A DNA stretch of 64,000 bases from contig JANZZP010000087.1 of the NCBI GenBank assembly GCA_026419335.1, forward strand, positions 1 to 64,000. The letters run 5' to 3'. The notes under the pieces were generated by a model. It was given only the letters and a program-made list of their open reading frames with translations. It was not told where the DNA came from and did no database searches. The stretch comes from Elusimicrobiales bacterium (GTDB taxonomy: Bacteria > Elusimicrobiota > Elusimicrobia > Elusimicrobiales > UBA9959). Positions 55,584 to 64,000 of this stretch are shown here, piece after piece (the first letter of the stretch is position 1; the number at the start of each line of letters is the position of its first letter). The position numbers were made by a program, and so were the translations under genes.

Positions 55584-56222
55584 ATGAGGTTTTTAGTATA
55601 TCTTATTTTACTATTTTTATTTTTAACAATATTATTTTTTACTAAACCTGATTATATAGCATTTAAAAAATATAGTTGTCCTAAAAATATAACTATAAGG
55701 CATATCAGTTCAGATTATTCTTTTGATAATATATGTGAAAATATCCAGAAATCATTAGATTCGATTAATGTAAATGAAGATATAAAAGTTTTTATTTTGC
55801 CAAAATTTTTTTATAAACTTTTTCTTTTTGGTTATTCTAATGATTGTTATCTTAATGTGGTATATCCTTCAATATATCTTAATCAAGATTTTTCATATGA
55901 TATATTTAAAAATACAGAACTTTTAGAAAGATTATATTCTCTTAAACTTCTTTTAAAAACTCCTCTGCTTTCATACTTATCTATACCATCTTGGAAGATA
56001 AAAGGATATGTTCATTATATTATTAATGAAGTAGACAAATTTCACTTGTCAGATATATGTTATGAAGATAAAAAGAATAATTTTGGTTATGTTGAATTTG
56101 AAAATAAAATTGTTGTAAAGTATTTAATTGAGATAAAGCATTATAATGAAAAAAACTTATTTGAAGATAATCTGTATTATCAAGCTTACTTAGATGAAGC
56201 AAAAAGATATTATTGTAAATAA
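55584..56222 (+). CDS. Membrane-anchored protein of unknown function
   Basis: A 212-residue protein with one N-terminal membrane helix (about 3-20) followed by an extracytoplasmic domain with few charged clusters and two early cysteines. LSIPSWKIKGYVHYIINEVDKF recalls the W..EG.A.Y segment near the zinc site of metallopeptidase-like proteins, but no HExxH is present. No family recognised. Confidence 0.45.
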   Translation: MRFLVYLILLFLFLTILFFTKPDYIAFKKYSCPKNITIRHISSDYSFDNICENIQKSLDSINVNEDIKVFILPKFFYKLFLFGYSNDCYLNVVYPSIYLNQDFSYDIFKNTELLERLYSLKLLLKTPLLSYLSIPSWKIKGYVHYIINEVDKFHLSDICYEDKKNNFGYVEFENKIVVKYLIEIKHYNEKNLFEDNLYYQAYLDEAKRYYCK

Positions 56223-56232
56223 GGAGGGAGTT

Positions 56233-57426
56233 ATGAGAGAAAATTATATAGAAAAGTATGCTTTGGTAATGAGATGGGCTTGTTATTATACTAATCCTAA
56301 TCTAAAAAAAGGCTCAACTGTGCTTTTAAGATTTGATTTAGAAGGATTAAAACTTGTTGAGTATATTTATAGAATTTTAGTAAAAGATGGACTAAATGTT
56401 ATACCTAGAATGATATTAACTCCAACGATGGAAAAGGATTTTTACACTTATGCATCTAGTGAACAATTGAGATTTATACCAAAAGGCGAGAAAGAGTTTT
56501 TTGAAAATTTAAATTCCAATATCTATATTCATGCTCCATCTTCATTAACTCATCTTAAAAGTGTTGATACTTCAAAACAGGCAGAGTTTGCAAAAGCAAG
56601 AAAATTTTTAAGAGATATAATGCAATTTAGAGAGTCAAAGAAACTTTTTGGTTGGACTTTATGTACTTATCCAACTAATGAACTTGCAGAACAAGCTGAA
56701 CTTTCTTTAGAGGAATATACAAATCAGATAGTAAAGGCATGTTTTTTAAATGAGAAAGATCCAGTTAAAAAATGGAAAGAAGTTTTTAAAAATATAGATG
56801 AAATTAAAAGATGGATTGATGGTTTAAATATTGATGAAGTAAGAATAGAGTCAGATAATATGGATTTAAAAATAAAAATAGGAGAAAAGAGAAAATTTCT
56901 TGGTGGAAGTGGACATAATATACCATCATTTGAAATATTTACATCTCCTGATGCAAGATATACTCAAGGAACATATTATGCAAACTTAAAAACTTTTAGG
57001 GGTGGGAATTATATAGAGAAAATAAAAATTGAATTTAAAGATGGTTTTGCTATTAAAGTATCTGCAGAAAAAGGTCAAGAATATGTAGAAAAAATAATGA
57101 AGACTGATGAAGGAGCAAGAAGAATCGGTGAGATTTCGTTAACTGATGTTAGATTTTCCAAAATAGATAAATTTATGGCTGATATATTATTTGATGAAAA
57201 TTATGGGGGAAATTTTGGAAATTGCCATATAGCTATAGGTTCTGCCTATATAGACACATATAAAGGTGATTCTTCTAAACTTTCTAAATCTGATCGTGAA
57301 AAACTTGGTTATAATGATTCTGCAATACATTGGGATTTGATAAATACTGAAAATAAAACTGTTACTGCTAAATTGAAAAACGGAAAGACTCTTTTAATAT
57401 ATGAAAAAGGCATGTTTAAATACTAA
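56233..57426 (+). CDS. Aminopeptidase of family M29 (thermophilic metalloprotease)
   Basis: About 397 residues, starting at the ATG that follows AAGGAGG. The M29 pattern is complete: GHNIPSFEIFTSPD (metal Glu), FDENYGGNFGNCHIAIGSAY and NDSAIHWDLI (His and Asp ligands), with DADNMDLKIKIG-like strands before. Relatives (AmpS, AmpT, PepS) are dinuclear metal aminopeptidases of broad specificity in the cytoplasm. The frame is open a little upstream into the previous gene but without a ribosome-binding site. Confidence 0.9.
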   Translation: MRENYIEKYALVMRWACYYTNPNLKKGSTVLLRFDLEGLKLVEYIYRILVKDGLNVIPRMILTPTMEKDFYTYASSEQLRFIPKGEKEFFENLNSNIYIHAPSSLTHLKSVDTSKQAEFAKARKFLRDIMQFRESKKLFGWTLCTYPTNELAEQAELSLEEYTNQIVKACFLNEKDPVKKWKEVFKNIDEIKRWIDGLNIDEVRIESDNMDLKIKIGEKRKFLGGSGHNIPSFEIFTSPDARYTQGTYYANLKTFRGGNYIEKIKIEFKDGFAIKVSAEKGQEYVEKIMKTDEGARRIGEISLTDVRFSKIDKFMADILFDENYGGNFGNCHIAIGSAYIDTYKGDSSKLSKSDREKLGYNDSAIHWDLINTENKTVTAKLKNGKTLLIYEKGMFKY

Positions 57427-57442
57427 CTGAATAAATTCTTCA

Positions 57443-58654
57443 ATGCTATTTATTAAAGATATTCAAAGAAAATCTGTTTTTTTTGCAAGTTTCATAGCAG
57501 CTTTTTCAGCTTTATTTTGTTTTATATCATACGAGCTTTTTAGATCATCTGCTGAATCCGTTTTTTTATCGCGATATAATGCTTCAGATAAAGTTTATGC
57601 TCTTGCTGTTGTTCCACTTATTTTAATTCTTATAATTTTTATATACTCAAAAGTTCTTGATAGATTAGGACCTAAAATTGTTACTATCTTGTCATTTTTA
57701 GTTTTTTTTATTTTAATGATTACTTTTTATTATGGAAGCACAAAAAAAATTTCCTTTTTTATTTTTTCTGTTCTAATCTTCAAAGAAGCATATATAGTTG
57801 TTTTATCTGAAATTTATTGGTCTTATATTAATTCAATATTAAAAATAAATGAGGCAAAATTATTAAATGGATATATTGCTGGTTTTGGAGCATTAGGTTC
57901 TGTTATTGGAGGTTATTTAGTTGTAAAAATGATTGGATTTCTTTCGACAGAGAAGCTTTTTTTATTAAGTAGTTTTTTTCTTCTATTTGCTTTGTTAATT
58001 ATGTGGTTTGCATATAATTATGAGCTTCCATCATTCTTTCCAAAAAATAAAAACAACACTAATTATTCTTATATAAAGAATATAGTAGAAAATGATATTC
58101 TTAAAGTACTTTTTGTAACAGTTTTTATATCTCAGATCTTTTCAACTTTTGCTGATTTAAACTTTACTGAATATCTTAAAAAGGAAATACCATTAAAAGA
58201 CGAGAGAACAAAATATCTTGGTAATTTTTGGACTACAGTTAACATATTTTCATTTACTTTTCAATTTATACTATCTCCTTTACTTCTCAGGAATTTAAAA
58301 CCTATAAGAATTCTTTTCTTTATTCCTATTGTTCATGTTTTTAGTGTTTTATATGCAATTTTTAATCCATCTCTTTTTACAGCCTCTGTTGTTTTTTTCT
58401 TGTTTAAATCACTTGATTATTCAATATACAGAGCTGCTAAGGAAACTTTGTATATTCCGTTTGATTTCGATATTAGATTTAAAACTAAACAACTTATAGA
58501 TGCTTTTAATTATCGTTTTGCTAAAGGATTTATATCAATATTTCTTTCATTTTTAAACTCTTTTGGATTTAAATTTTTCCCTTATTTAATGCCATTATCT
58601 CTGGTTATTTCATATGTTTGGTTTTGGTTTTTGAAAAAACTTGATAAATATTAA
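57443..58654 (+). CDS. MFS-like permease related to ATP/ADP (Npt1/Npt2-type) nucleotide carriers
   Basis: A 403-residue protein with about eleven or twelve membrane helices. The segment SLDYSIYRAAKETLYIPFDFDIRFKTKQLID is the conserved signature loop of the NTT/Npt nucleotide-transporter group and its MFS relatives. In intracellular bacteria such carriers exchange ATP for ADP with the host; many free-living bacteria have relatives without that role. Substrate therefore open. It is 17 bases downstream of the aminopeptidase gene and overlaps the convergent PorV-like gene by four bases. Confidence 0.65.
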   Translation: MLFIKDIQRKSVFFASFIAAFSALFCFISYELFRSSAESVFLSRYNASDKVYALAVVPLILILIIFIYSKVLDRLGPKIVTILSFLVFFILMITFYYGSTKKISFFIFSVLIFKEAYIVVLSEIYWSYINSILKINEAKLLNGYIAGFGALGSVIGGYLVVKMIGFLSTEKLFLLSSFFLLFALLIMWFAYNYELPSFFPKNKNNTNYSYIKNIVENDILKVLFVTVFISQIFSTFADLNFTEYLKKEIPLKDERTKYLGNFWTTVNIFSFTFQFILSPLLLRNLKPIRILFFIPIVHVFSVLYAIFNPSLFTASVVFFLFKSLDYSIYRAAKETLYIPFDFDIRFKTKQLIDAFNYRFAKGFISIFLSFLNSFGFKFFPYLMPLSLVISYVWFWFLKKLDKY

Positions 58655-59586
58655 TATTTTATGTGAAAGGAAAATTTATTTATATTTCCTAAATATCCCA
58701 TTTGTGAATATGAATAATCAAAATACAAGTTCCAATATTTTATTCCAATACCAAAACTAAAAGGTGAATATTCTTTTAAATCTCCAATATTTTTGGAGGT
58801 TATTCCGCTTCTTAGATATAAATAATTTCTTCTTGTTAATCTTATTGAAAGTTCTAAACCACTGGATATGTATGATACAGAATCTTCAGGTGATATTATA
58901 TCAGTGTTAATTATAAGCTCTCTTGATAGAAAAATAGTGCTTCCTATTTTTATTACTTTTGGTATTTGATAAGACTCTTTATCTAATTTCATATTTCCAA
59001 GAATATTTTGAATAACAAATGAAATTACAAGTTTGTCTTCAAAAAGATATGGAAAAATAAAACCTATATCACTTGATAAAGTTGTTGCTGTATTTTCTAT
59101 TTTATTTATTATAACTTTTCCGCTACCACCAAATACTATTCTTTTATTTTTTTGTTTAGTTAGTCCTGAAAGATAACTTGCAAATCCAGCTTCTATTACC
59201 ATTTCGTATGGGGAATAATTACCTAAACTAGAAGCAAATTCGTCAGTCTTTTGAATTTCACCCCAACTAAGTCTCTTTAATCCAAATCCAAAAGTCCCAG
59301 TATTTTTACCAAGGTTTTTGGCAAAAAAGAATGAGCTCATTGATATGTCTTCAAAATAAATTGAATTAGATGCAAAAACAGAAAGTTTTTTTATATTAAT
59401 TATTAATGCAGGATTAATGTCTAAGGATGATGCATCATTTATTGATGAACTACAAGCTTCTGCCATAGCTTGGCATCTTGGACTTGGGTTAATTTTAATA
59501 ATATTTGATGCATATGTTCCGTGAGTGTTTTTGCTAAAGTATGCGTAAATATTTACGTGTAAGATTAAAATTATGAATATGTTCAT
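58651..59586 (-). CDS. PorV/PorQ-family outer-membrane protein
   Basis: A 311-residue protein with a signal peptide. The start of the mature part, INPSPRCQAMAEACSSSINDASSLDINPALI, is the typical PorV/UPF0164 opening (usually ...R..gmGga..a..dD..a...NPA). Beta strands with alternating residues follow and the last residues KFSFHIKY fit a barrel-closing strand. PorV-type proteins shuttle or anchor T9SS cargo at the outer membrane. It overlaps the FN3 gene upstream by four bases, so the two are one operon and probable partners. Confidence 0.75.
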   Translation of the reverse strand: MNIFIILILHVNIYAYFSKNTHGTYASNIIKINPSPRCQAMAEACSSSINDASSLDINPALIINIKKLSVFASNSIYFEDISMSSFFFAKNLGKNTGTFGFGLKRLSWGEIQKTDEFASSLGNYSPYEMVIEAGFASYLSGLTKQKNKRIVFGGSGKVIINKIENTATTLSSDIGFIFPYLFEDKLVISFVIQNILGNMKLDKESYQIPKVIKIGSTIFLSRELIINTDIISPEDSVSYISSGLELSIRLTRRNYLYLRSGITSKNIGDLKEYSPFSFGIGIKYWNLYFDYSYSQMGYLGNINKFSFHIKY

Positions 59587-62500
59587 CTCTCTATTCCAAT
59601 TTTCTTAATTACTTTTTTGCCATCAGGAGATACTATTACGACTATATATATACCTGATGATATATCTTTACCATTTGTATTTTTCCCGTCCCATTGAACC
59701 ATTCCACAATTATTTGTAGTTAGTTTTTTTATTAGTTCTCCAGAAAGTGAATGTATGTATATTTGTGTGTTAGGTGGAAGGTTTGAAAATGTTAGATATC
59801 CTGGTGTTGTATTTGGTTTGTATGGATTTGGATATATTTTGATATTGTCAATATTGTTAGCTGCTATAAGCTCCATTATAGCAAATATGGAAAAACCATA
59901 TGTTTCACCAATAATATAGTTTGAAGTTTTATGTGAACGTAAAGGAACCCAAAGATTTTTCTCTTCATCGTATCTTGCTAATACGAGATTATTTGGATTT
60001 ACTGATGGAGGAAGTGTGCTATATGGAATTTTTATTGTTATTGGACCTGTAAAAAGGACTTTTGGAATTATATATACCCTTGCAGCGTATCCAGTGTGAT
60101 TTAAATTAGCCGCATTTGATAACGCTTGAGGTATGGAAGAGATAGGTTCAATAAAAAGTCTAGTAGCACTGCCAAGAGAGTAAGGAGGAATTATCACTTC
60201 TATTGAACCATATGAAAATGGTATTGACAATATGTTTTGAATGGTGTGATTTATAATTTTTTCTGCTCTATATAATGTTTCAACTGAACCAAGATCTAAG
60301 TATTCACTCTCTTCATTATTTATTCCTCTTGCTTTTATTCTAACATAGTATCTTGTTCCAAAATTTAGGTTTCCAAATACAATTGATGTTTGATATGTTT
60401 GATTTGTTCTAAATAAAAATGAGAAATCTGAATGTGTTGATGATTCTATTATATATAACGTATGAGTAGAATTTGAATTATTATCCCATTGTGCTGAAAA
60501 ACCATCAAGTAGAATGTTTATATATGTTGGATTAACTATAGATGGGATTTCAACACGAGTAGTTGTTTTCAATACTTCATATTCAGAAGGTATTGAGCTG
60601 AAGTTTAAAGCAGAAACTCTTGCTGAATAGATTGTATTTCCGTTTAAATTATAAAATGTTGCTGATTTAGACAAAGTATATGATGAGATTATTGTTATAA
60701 AACCATTAGAAGATATTTCAGCAAGGTATGGAGTACCTATTGCATTTGAAGTATCTTGCCAGTTTAGAATAATAGTTCTTGTTGAAGTAATATGTGTAAG
60801 ATTTGATATTTTATATGCTAGAGTTGCTACAGGAGTAAAATATACTGGACCTGTTGGAATCATATGTCTATTGTATATAGTAATTCTTTTATAATATGTT
60901 GTATTAGATTGTAGCTCATTAAAATAAGCATAAGAATTATATGTCCAAGAGGATTTTGTGCTTAGAGGATGATCTATAAAATTTGTTGATGATATTTCAA
61001 CAAGATATAGTGTATCTGGAGGATTTGAATTTGGATTATAATTAATTTGCATTGAGTATGTTGTATGTTTTGATAAAGGTGTTTCAATTGGAAAGTTTGC
61101 AAGTGTAGAAGTTTCAATTATAAAATTATAATTTGACTCACTTGATGAATTTATACTTCCAATTCTAAAGTGATATGTTGTGTTTGGAATTAATCCTGTA
61201 ATATCAAGATTTGTTATTTGGTGATATTTAGTATATGAAAATATTTTCGGGTTAAAATAAGGGGAAGTAGATGCTTCAAAAAAATATCCGTTTGAATTAT
61301 ATATCTCTGACCAGCTAGCATGCGCACTTGTTATATATATTTTAAAGTTAGAGACAGTTGGAGGTTCTGTTAAAGTCCTTATAGGTTGGGTTATATAGAA
61401 GTAATTTGTGCTTTCACTAAAAACTGCTCCAACTCTAATATGATATAGTGAGTCAGTATTGAGGTTATATAGGGTAAGTTGATTTTGTTGGTTATTTGTT
61501 GTAGATGTGGTTTTATCTATTTGAAGGAATCCTTCTTCGGTACTCACTTCAACTACATAACCATCTGTATCGGCTGTTGAATAGGAGATTGTTATTGTGG
61601 TACTTGAATATGATGACACGTATGGATGAATTTGTATATTAGGAAATGGTGTTGTTCTTGACTCTATTTCTGAGTAATTTATAGCACCCTTTCCATTTAT
61701 TGTCCCGACTCTCATAAAATATGTTAGGTTTGGTCTTAAATTTGATATAGTTAGATTGTTTATATAGTTTGAAGATGTATATGAGGAATATATTATTCCT
61801 CCATTAAATGAAGTTGTAGATACTTCAAATATATATCCATAAGTTCCCCATGGACTTGTAGACGCTGGTCTTAATTCGTAAGTTGCTTTTATACTAAATG
61901 GATATGTGATATAATTTATAACTGTTTTGTCAAGTGGCATGGTAAGAGTCATAGTATCTATGGTCGTTGAATAATTTGGCATATTGTCACTATTCAATGA
62001 GCCTACTCTAAAATAATATGTTGTATTTGGATAAAGTCCTATTATTTCAAGTTGTGTTTGAATTGGGTTGTAAGTTATAGATGAGATATAATTTGTGAAT
62101 AATGAGGATGATGATGCTTGGAGTATATATCCTGATGTATGTGTTGATGGTGAGATAGGAGTCCACGAAAACTTAGCTGAGAATGATGATATGTTTACTA
62201 AATTAAGATTTTGTACAAATGGTGATAATGTTGTAATTGAGTATCTTTCCTTGTTTTCTACATTTATCGAATTTAAAACAGAAAAATTCACTTTATAAAA
62301 TGTATTTGTTGACAAATCAATTATATTTTGAAAACTAATATTTGGATTAGATATTTGCGTTTGAAATACAACGTTATCATACTCATCAGTTATTAGAATC
62401 GAATATCCGTTACTACCATTTTCATTTAAACCATTTACAGGCGTCCAATTAATAGTTATACTAGTAATATAAACTTTAATTTCCAATAAATCTGGTAATT

Positions 62501-63119
62501 TTGCAACAGTTTGTGTTGATATTATTGTAGAAAATAATGTAGGTCTTCCTTTTCTATCAATCGGTTTTATCCTAAAATAATACGTTGTATTCGTTTGAAG
62601 TTCTTCTATTTCGTATGGTGGAAGTCCTGTTATAAAATAACTTGTTGAAATATTAATAAAAAAATTAGAATCAGTAGATACATCTATCTGGTGTAATGTA
62701 TCATTGGCATTATAAGAGGTATATGTTAATATGATTTTTGCTTTGGTGTCATTTATATACATATTTCTTATTATATTAGGATTATCTGCGATAGCTGTTA
62801 GAGTTACAGTTGATAATGTATTTGATATATACTGTGAATCAGATTCAGTTGAGATTTTTACTCTAAAATAGTATGAAGTATTTCCAGTAAGGTCTATAAA
62901 TGTTGTTGAGTTTGATAATAAATTTGAAGATTTAAGTATGCTTACAAAATTATTTGTTGATAATTGAAAGATATATGAGTTTGCTCCTATTAGATTCCAA
63001 GTATATGTTATTGAAGTTGTATATACTGTTTGAGAGGGATTTAAAGAAGTAGAATATAAATTTAATTTAGATATTATAAAAGCTATTAAAAATAGTAGCA
63101 CTCTTGATAAGTTTTTCAT
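59583..63119 (-). CDS. Secreted protein with ten fibronectin-III repeats and FlgD/T9SS-type C-terminal sorting domain
   Basis: A 1178-residue protein. Signal peptide (about 1-22). I count ten FN3 repeats of about 90-100 residues, each ending in a strand like NTTYYFRVGSLN. Next is a beta domain (about 965-1080) with VIIPPYSLGSATRLFIEPIS and GPITIKIPYS, resembling ZU5-like modules. It closes with IKIYPNPYKP...GELIKKLTTNN...WDGKNTNGKDISSGIYIV, a FlgD-type domain like those used as type IX secretion signals. A surface adhesin or glycan-binding protein is likely. No enzyme domain is present. Confidence 0.85.
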   Translation of the reverse strand: MKNLSRVLLFLIAFIISKLNLYSTSLNPSQTVYTTSITYTWNLIGANSYIFQLSTNNFVSILKSSNLLSNSTTFIDLTGNTSYYFRVKISTESDSQYISNTLSTVTLTAIADNPNIIRNMYINDTKAKIILTYTSYNANDTLHQIDVSTDSNFFINISTSYFITGLPPYEIEELQTNTTYYFRIKPIDRKGRPTLFSTIISTQTVAKLPDLLEIKVYITSITINWTPVNGLNENGSNGYSILITDEYDNVVFQTQISNPNISFQNIIDLSTNTFYKVNFSVLNSINVENKERYSITTLSPFVQNLNLVNISSFSAKFSWTPISPSTHTSGYILQASSSSLFTNYISSITYNPIQTQLEIIGLYPNTTYYFRVGSLNSDNMPNYSTTIDTMTLTMPLDKTVINYITYPFSIKATYELRPASTSPWGTYGYIFEVSTTSFNGGIIYSSYTSSNYINNLTISNLRPNLTYFMRVGTINGKGAINYSEIESRTTPFPNIQIHPYVSSYSSTTITISYSTADTDGYVVEVSTEEGFLQIDKTTSTTNNQQNQLTLYNLNTDSLYHIRVGAVFSESTNYFYITQPIRTLTEPPTVSNFKIYITSAHASWSEIYNSNGYFFEASTSPYFNPKIFSYTKYHQITNLDITGLIPNTTYHFRIGSINSSSESNYNFIIETSTLANFPIETPLSKHTTYSMQINYNPNSNPPDTLYLVEISSTNFIDHPLSTKSSWTYNSYAYFNELQSNTTYYKRITIYNRHMIPTGPVYFTPVATLAYKISNLTHITSTRTIILNWQDTSNAIGTPYLAEISSNGFITIISSYTLSKSATFYNLNGNTIYSARVSALNFSSIPSEYEVLKTTTRVEIPSIVNPTYINILLDGFSAQWDNNSNSTHTLYIIESSTHSDFSFLFRTNQTYQTSIVFGNLNFGTRYYVRIKARGINNEESEYLDLGSVETLYRAEKIINHTIQNILSIPFSYGSIEVIIPPYSLGSATRLFIEPISSIPQALSNAANLNHTGYAARVYIIPKVLFTGPITIKIPYSTLPPSVNPNNLVLARYDEEKNLWVPLRSHKTSNYIIGETYGFSIFAIMELIAANNIDNIKIYPNPYKPNTTPGYLTFSNLPPNTQIYIHSLSGELIKKLTTNNCGMVQWDGKNTNGKDISSGIYIVVIVSPDGKKVIKKIGIER

Positions 63120-63195
63120 TATATAAGATATATTTTACTTTTTTTAACTTAATTATTAACTTTTCTATTGAGAAATACATAGGTCCTTTGGACTC

Positions 63196-63224
63196 TTGAC
63201 AGGTATTTATAAAACCTATAACAT
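63196..63224 (+). promoter_or_regulatory. Promoter of the last gene (TTGACA-N17-TAACAT)
   Basis: A perfect -35 TTGACA (63196-63201) and -10 TAACAT (63219-63224) with a 17-base spacer, the same -10 and spacing as the gdhA promoter. An inverted repeat ATAGGT...ACCTAT (63179-63184 and 63214-63219) brackets the -35 box and could be an operator. This 144-base gap separates two divergent genes. Confidence 0.5.
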
Positions 63225-63263
63225 ATAAATGGTATGATAGGATATAGTAAGAGATTATATATT

Positions 63264-64000
63264 ATGGCTACATTGTTGATATCTTTAATTTGTATTAGTT
63301 TTAGTTTTTCTCAGAACTCTCAAAGCTTACCAGATAGAGCTGTCCATCATTTAAAAGATGATAAGACATCTTTTACAAAAATAGATATAGATACAAATTC
63401 TATTAATCATTATCTTGAACACCATCTATTTGAAGAGAATATACGAGATCCTTATAGAATACTTAGAAGTTGGCATTTAATTAGAAGAAAACCAGAAAAA
63501 GTAGCAGATACATTCCTTGACCTTATTTCTTCTATTAGTGAGAATGAACAAAAGCGACTTATTGAAAGATATTCTGGACAGCTTTCTGTTCTGCTTGAAG
63601 AACTAGATAAAAAAAATTCTGTTAAATTTGAACCTGTTTTTGAAATACTTACAAGAAATAAATTTCCAATAGAGCCAGCGAATTTTGAAAATTTAAGACC
63701 CATTGCTGAAGATATAATTAGAAGATATGTTGATGAATATAACCAATTCTTACGTAGGATGCCACCAGAGAGAAGAACGATTGAAATTTCAACTTCAACA
63801 TTAAATTATGAGAATGCTGTTAATAAGCTTGTTGAATTTACTCGTAGAATAAGAACAAACCCTCATAGTTCTCTACCAATTGCTGATAATTTGAGTGTAA
63901 AGTTTTCTACTAACACATCTGTTCAAAATACTCTTTCATATCTATTTCTTGAAAATTCTAAATATCAAGAGGCGGAAAAATATGCTTCTAAGTCAATTGA
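63264..64000 (+). CDS. Exported protein of unknown function, 5' part
   Basis: The frame stays open from the ATG to the end of the window (245 codons, no stop). The first residues, ATLLISLICISFSFSQ, form a signal peptide. The mature part is charged and helical, with EHHLFEENIRDPYRILRSWH early on; the last visible segment, YLFLENSKYQEAEKYASKS, looks like the start of TPR-type repeats. No known domain in the visible part. The start fits the strong promoter 40 bases upstream. Confidence 0.65.
   Translation, partial: MATLLISLICISFSFSQNSQSLPDRAVHHLKDDKTSFTKIDIDTNSINHYLEHHLFEENIRDPYRILRSWHLIRRKPEKVADTFLDLISSISENEQKRLIERYSGQLSVLLEELDKKNSVKFEPVFEILTRNKFPIEPANFENLRPIAEDIIRRYVDEYNQFLRRMPPERRTIEISTSTLNYENAVNKLVEFTRRIRTNPHSSLPIADNLSVKFSTNTSVQNTLSYLFLENSKYQEAEKYASKSI

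Noticed and set aside
59583..63119. Direct repeats read as a CRISPR or tandem DNA array
   Set aside because: The repetition is at protein level (FN3 domains of about 95 residues) and the DNA copies are diverged.

Overview
The window is a very AT-rich, gene-dense stretch of bacterial chromosome with about 64 protein genes and four tRNA genes. Almost every gap is under 100 bases, and most co-directional neighbours overlap by ATGA or TAATG junctions. I see no insertion sequence, phage, CRISPR array or rRNA. LspA-processed lipoproteins, a PorV/PorQ-like outer-membrane barrel protein and a 1178-residue secreted protein with a FlgD/T9SS-type C-terminal domain point to a two-membrane (diderm) bacterium. 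Together with a carrier resembling ATP/ADP translocases, they suggest Elusimicrobiota or a related candidate phylum. That placement is an inference and should be tested by ileS or ftsH phylogeny.

Layout. 1-4.0 kb: the end of a phenylacetate-CoA-ligase-like enzyme, a TM-helix (MscS-like) membrane protein, an MGDG-synthase-like glycosyltransferase, two tRNA-Pro genes, a DUF1284 protein and a secreted hydrolase. 4.1-10.4 kb: a [NiFe]-hydrogenase maturation operon, hypC-hypD-lysR-hypE-membrane protein-hypF, without hypA, hypB or structural hydrogenase genes. 11.3-19.9 kb: a long cell-envelope run with M23 peptidase, bactofilin, a SurA-N-like protein, an ABC exporter, polysaccharide deacetylase, an SplB-like radical SAM protein, a cNMP-binding protein, an AI-2E family permease and YjbQ. 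20.0-29.5 kb: two single-domain response regulators, then ileS-lspA and a membrane/lipoprotein operon ending in a degenerate P1B-type ATPase. 29.5-38 kb: two minus-strand membrane/hydrolase genes, then a C39-like protein, a peptide-binding lipoprotein, nth, a lipoate ligase, queF, a methyltransferase, a WD40 protein and a phospholipase C-like protein. 38-44.5 kb: a glycosyltransferase divergent from a radical SAM protein, then NUDIX, a THEP1-like NTPase, a complete but divergent ECF transporter and anmK. 44.6-58.7 kb: gdhA with its terminator, a REC-like/PPDK-ATP-grasp fusion, a squalene/phytoene-synthase-like enzyme, rlmB, hpt, ftsH, cdaA with a 30-residue YbbR remnant, an M29 aminopeptidase and a nucleotide-carrier-like permease. 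58.7-63.1 kb (minus): the FN3 giant and its PorV-like partner. From 63.3 kb a secreted-protein gene runs off the end.

How the genes work together. Three assemblies can be read directly: the Hyp pathway for the Fe(CN)2CO part of a [NiFe] hydrogenase, an ECF importer with its own A-A, S and T parts, and a secretion/outer-membrane pair (FN3 protein plus PorV-like). The most unusual object is the P-type ATPase relative at 27746-29530. It keeps the architecture of a copper/zinc pump but has lost the nucleotide-binding domain and the signature residues of each catalytic step. All six convergent gene junctions overlap or abut with no room for a terminator. Only one convincing intrinsic terminator, after gdhA, is visible.
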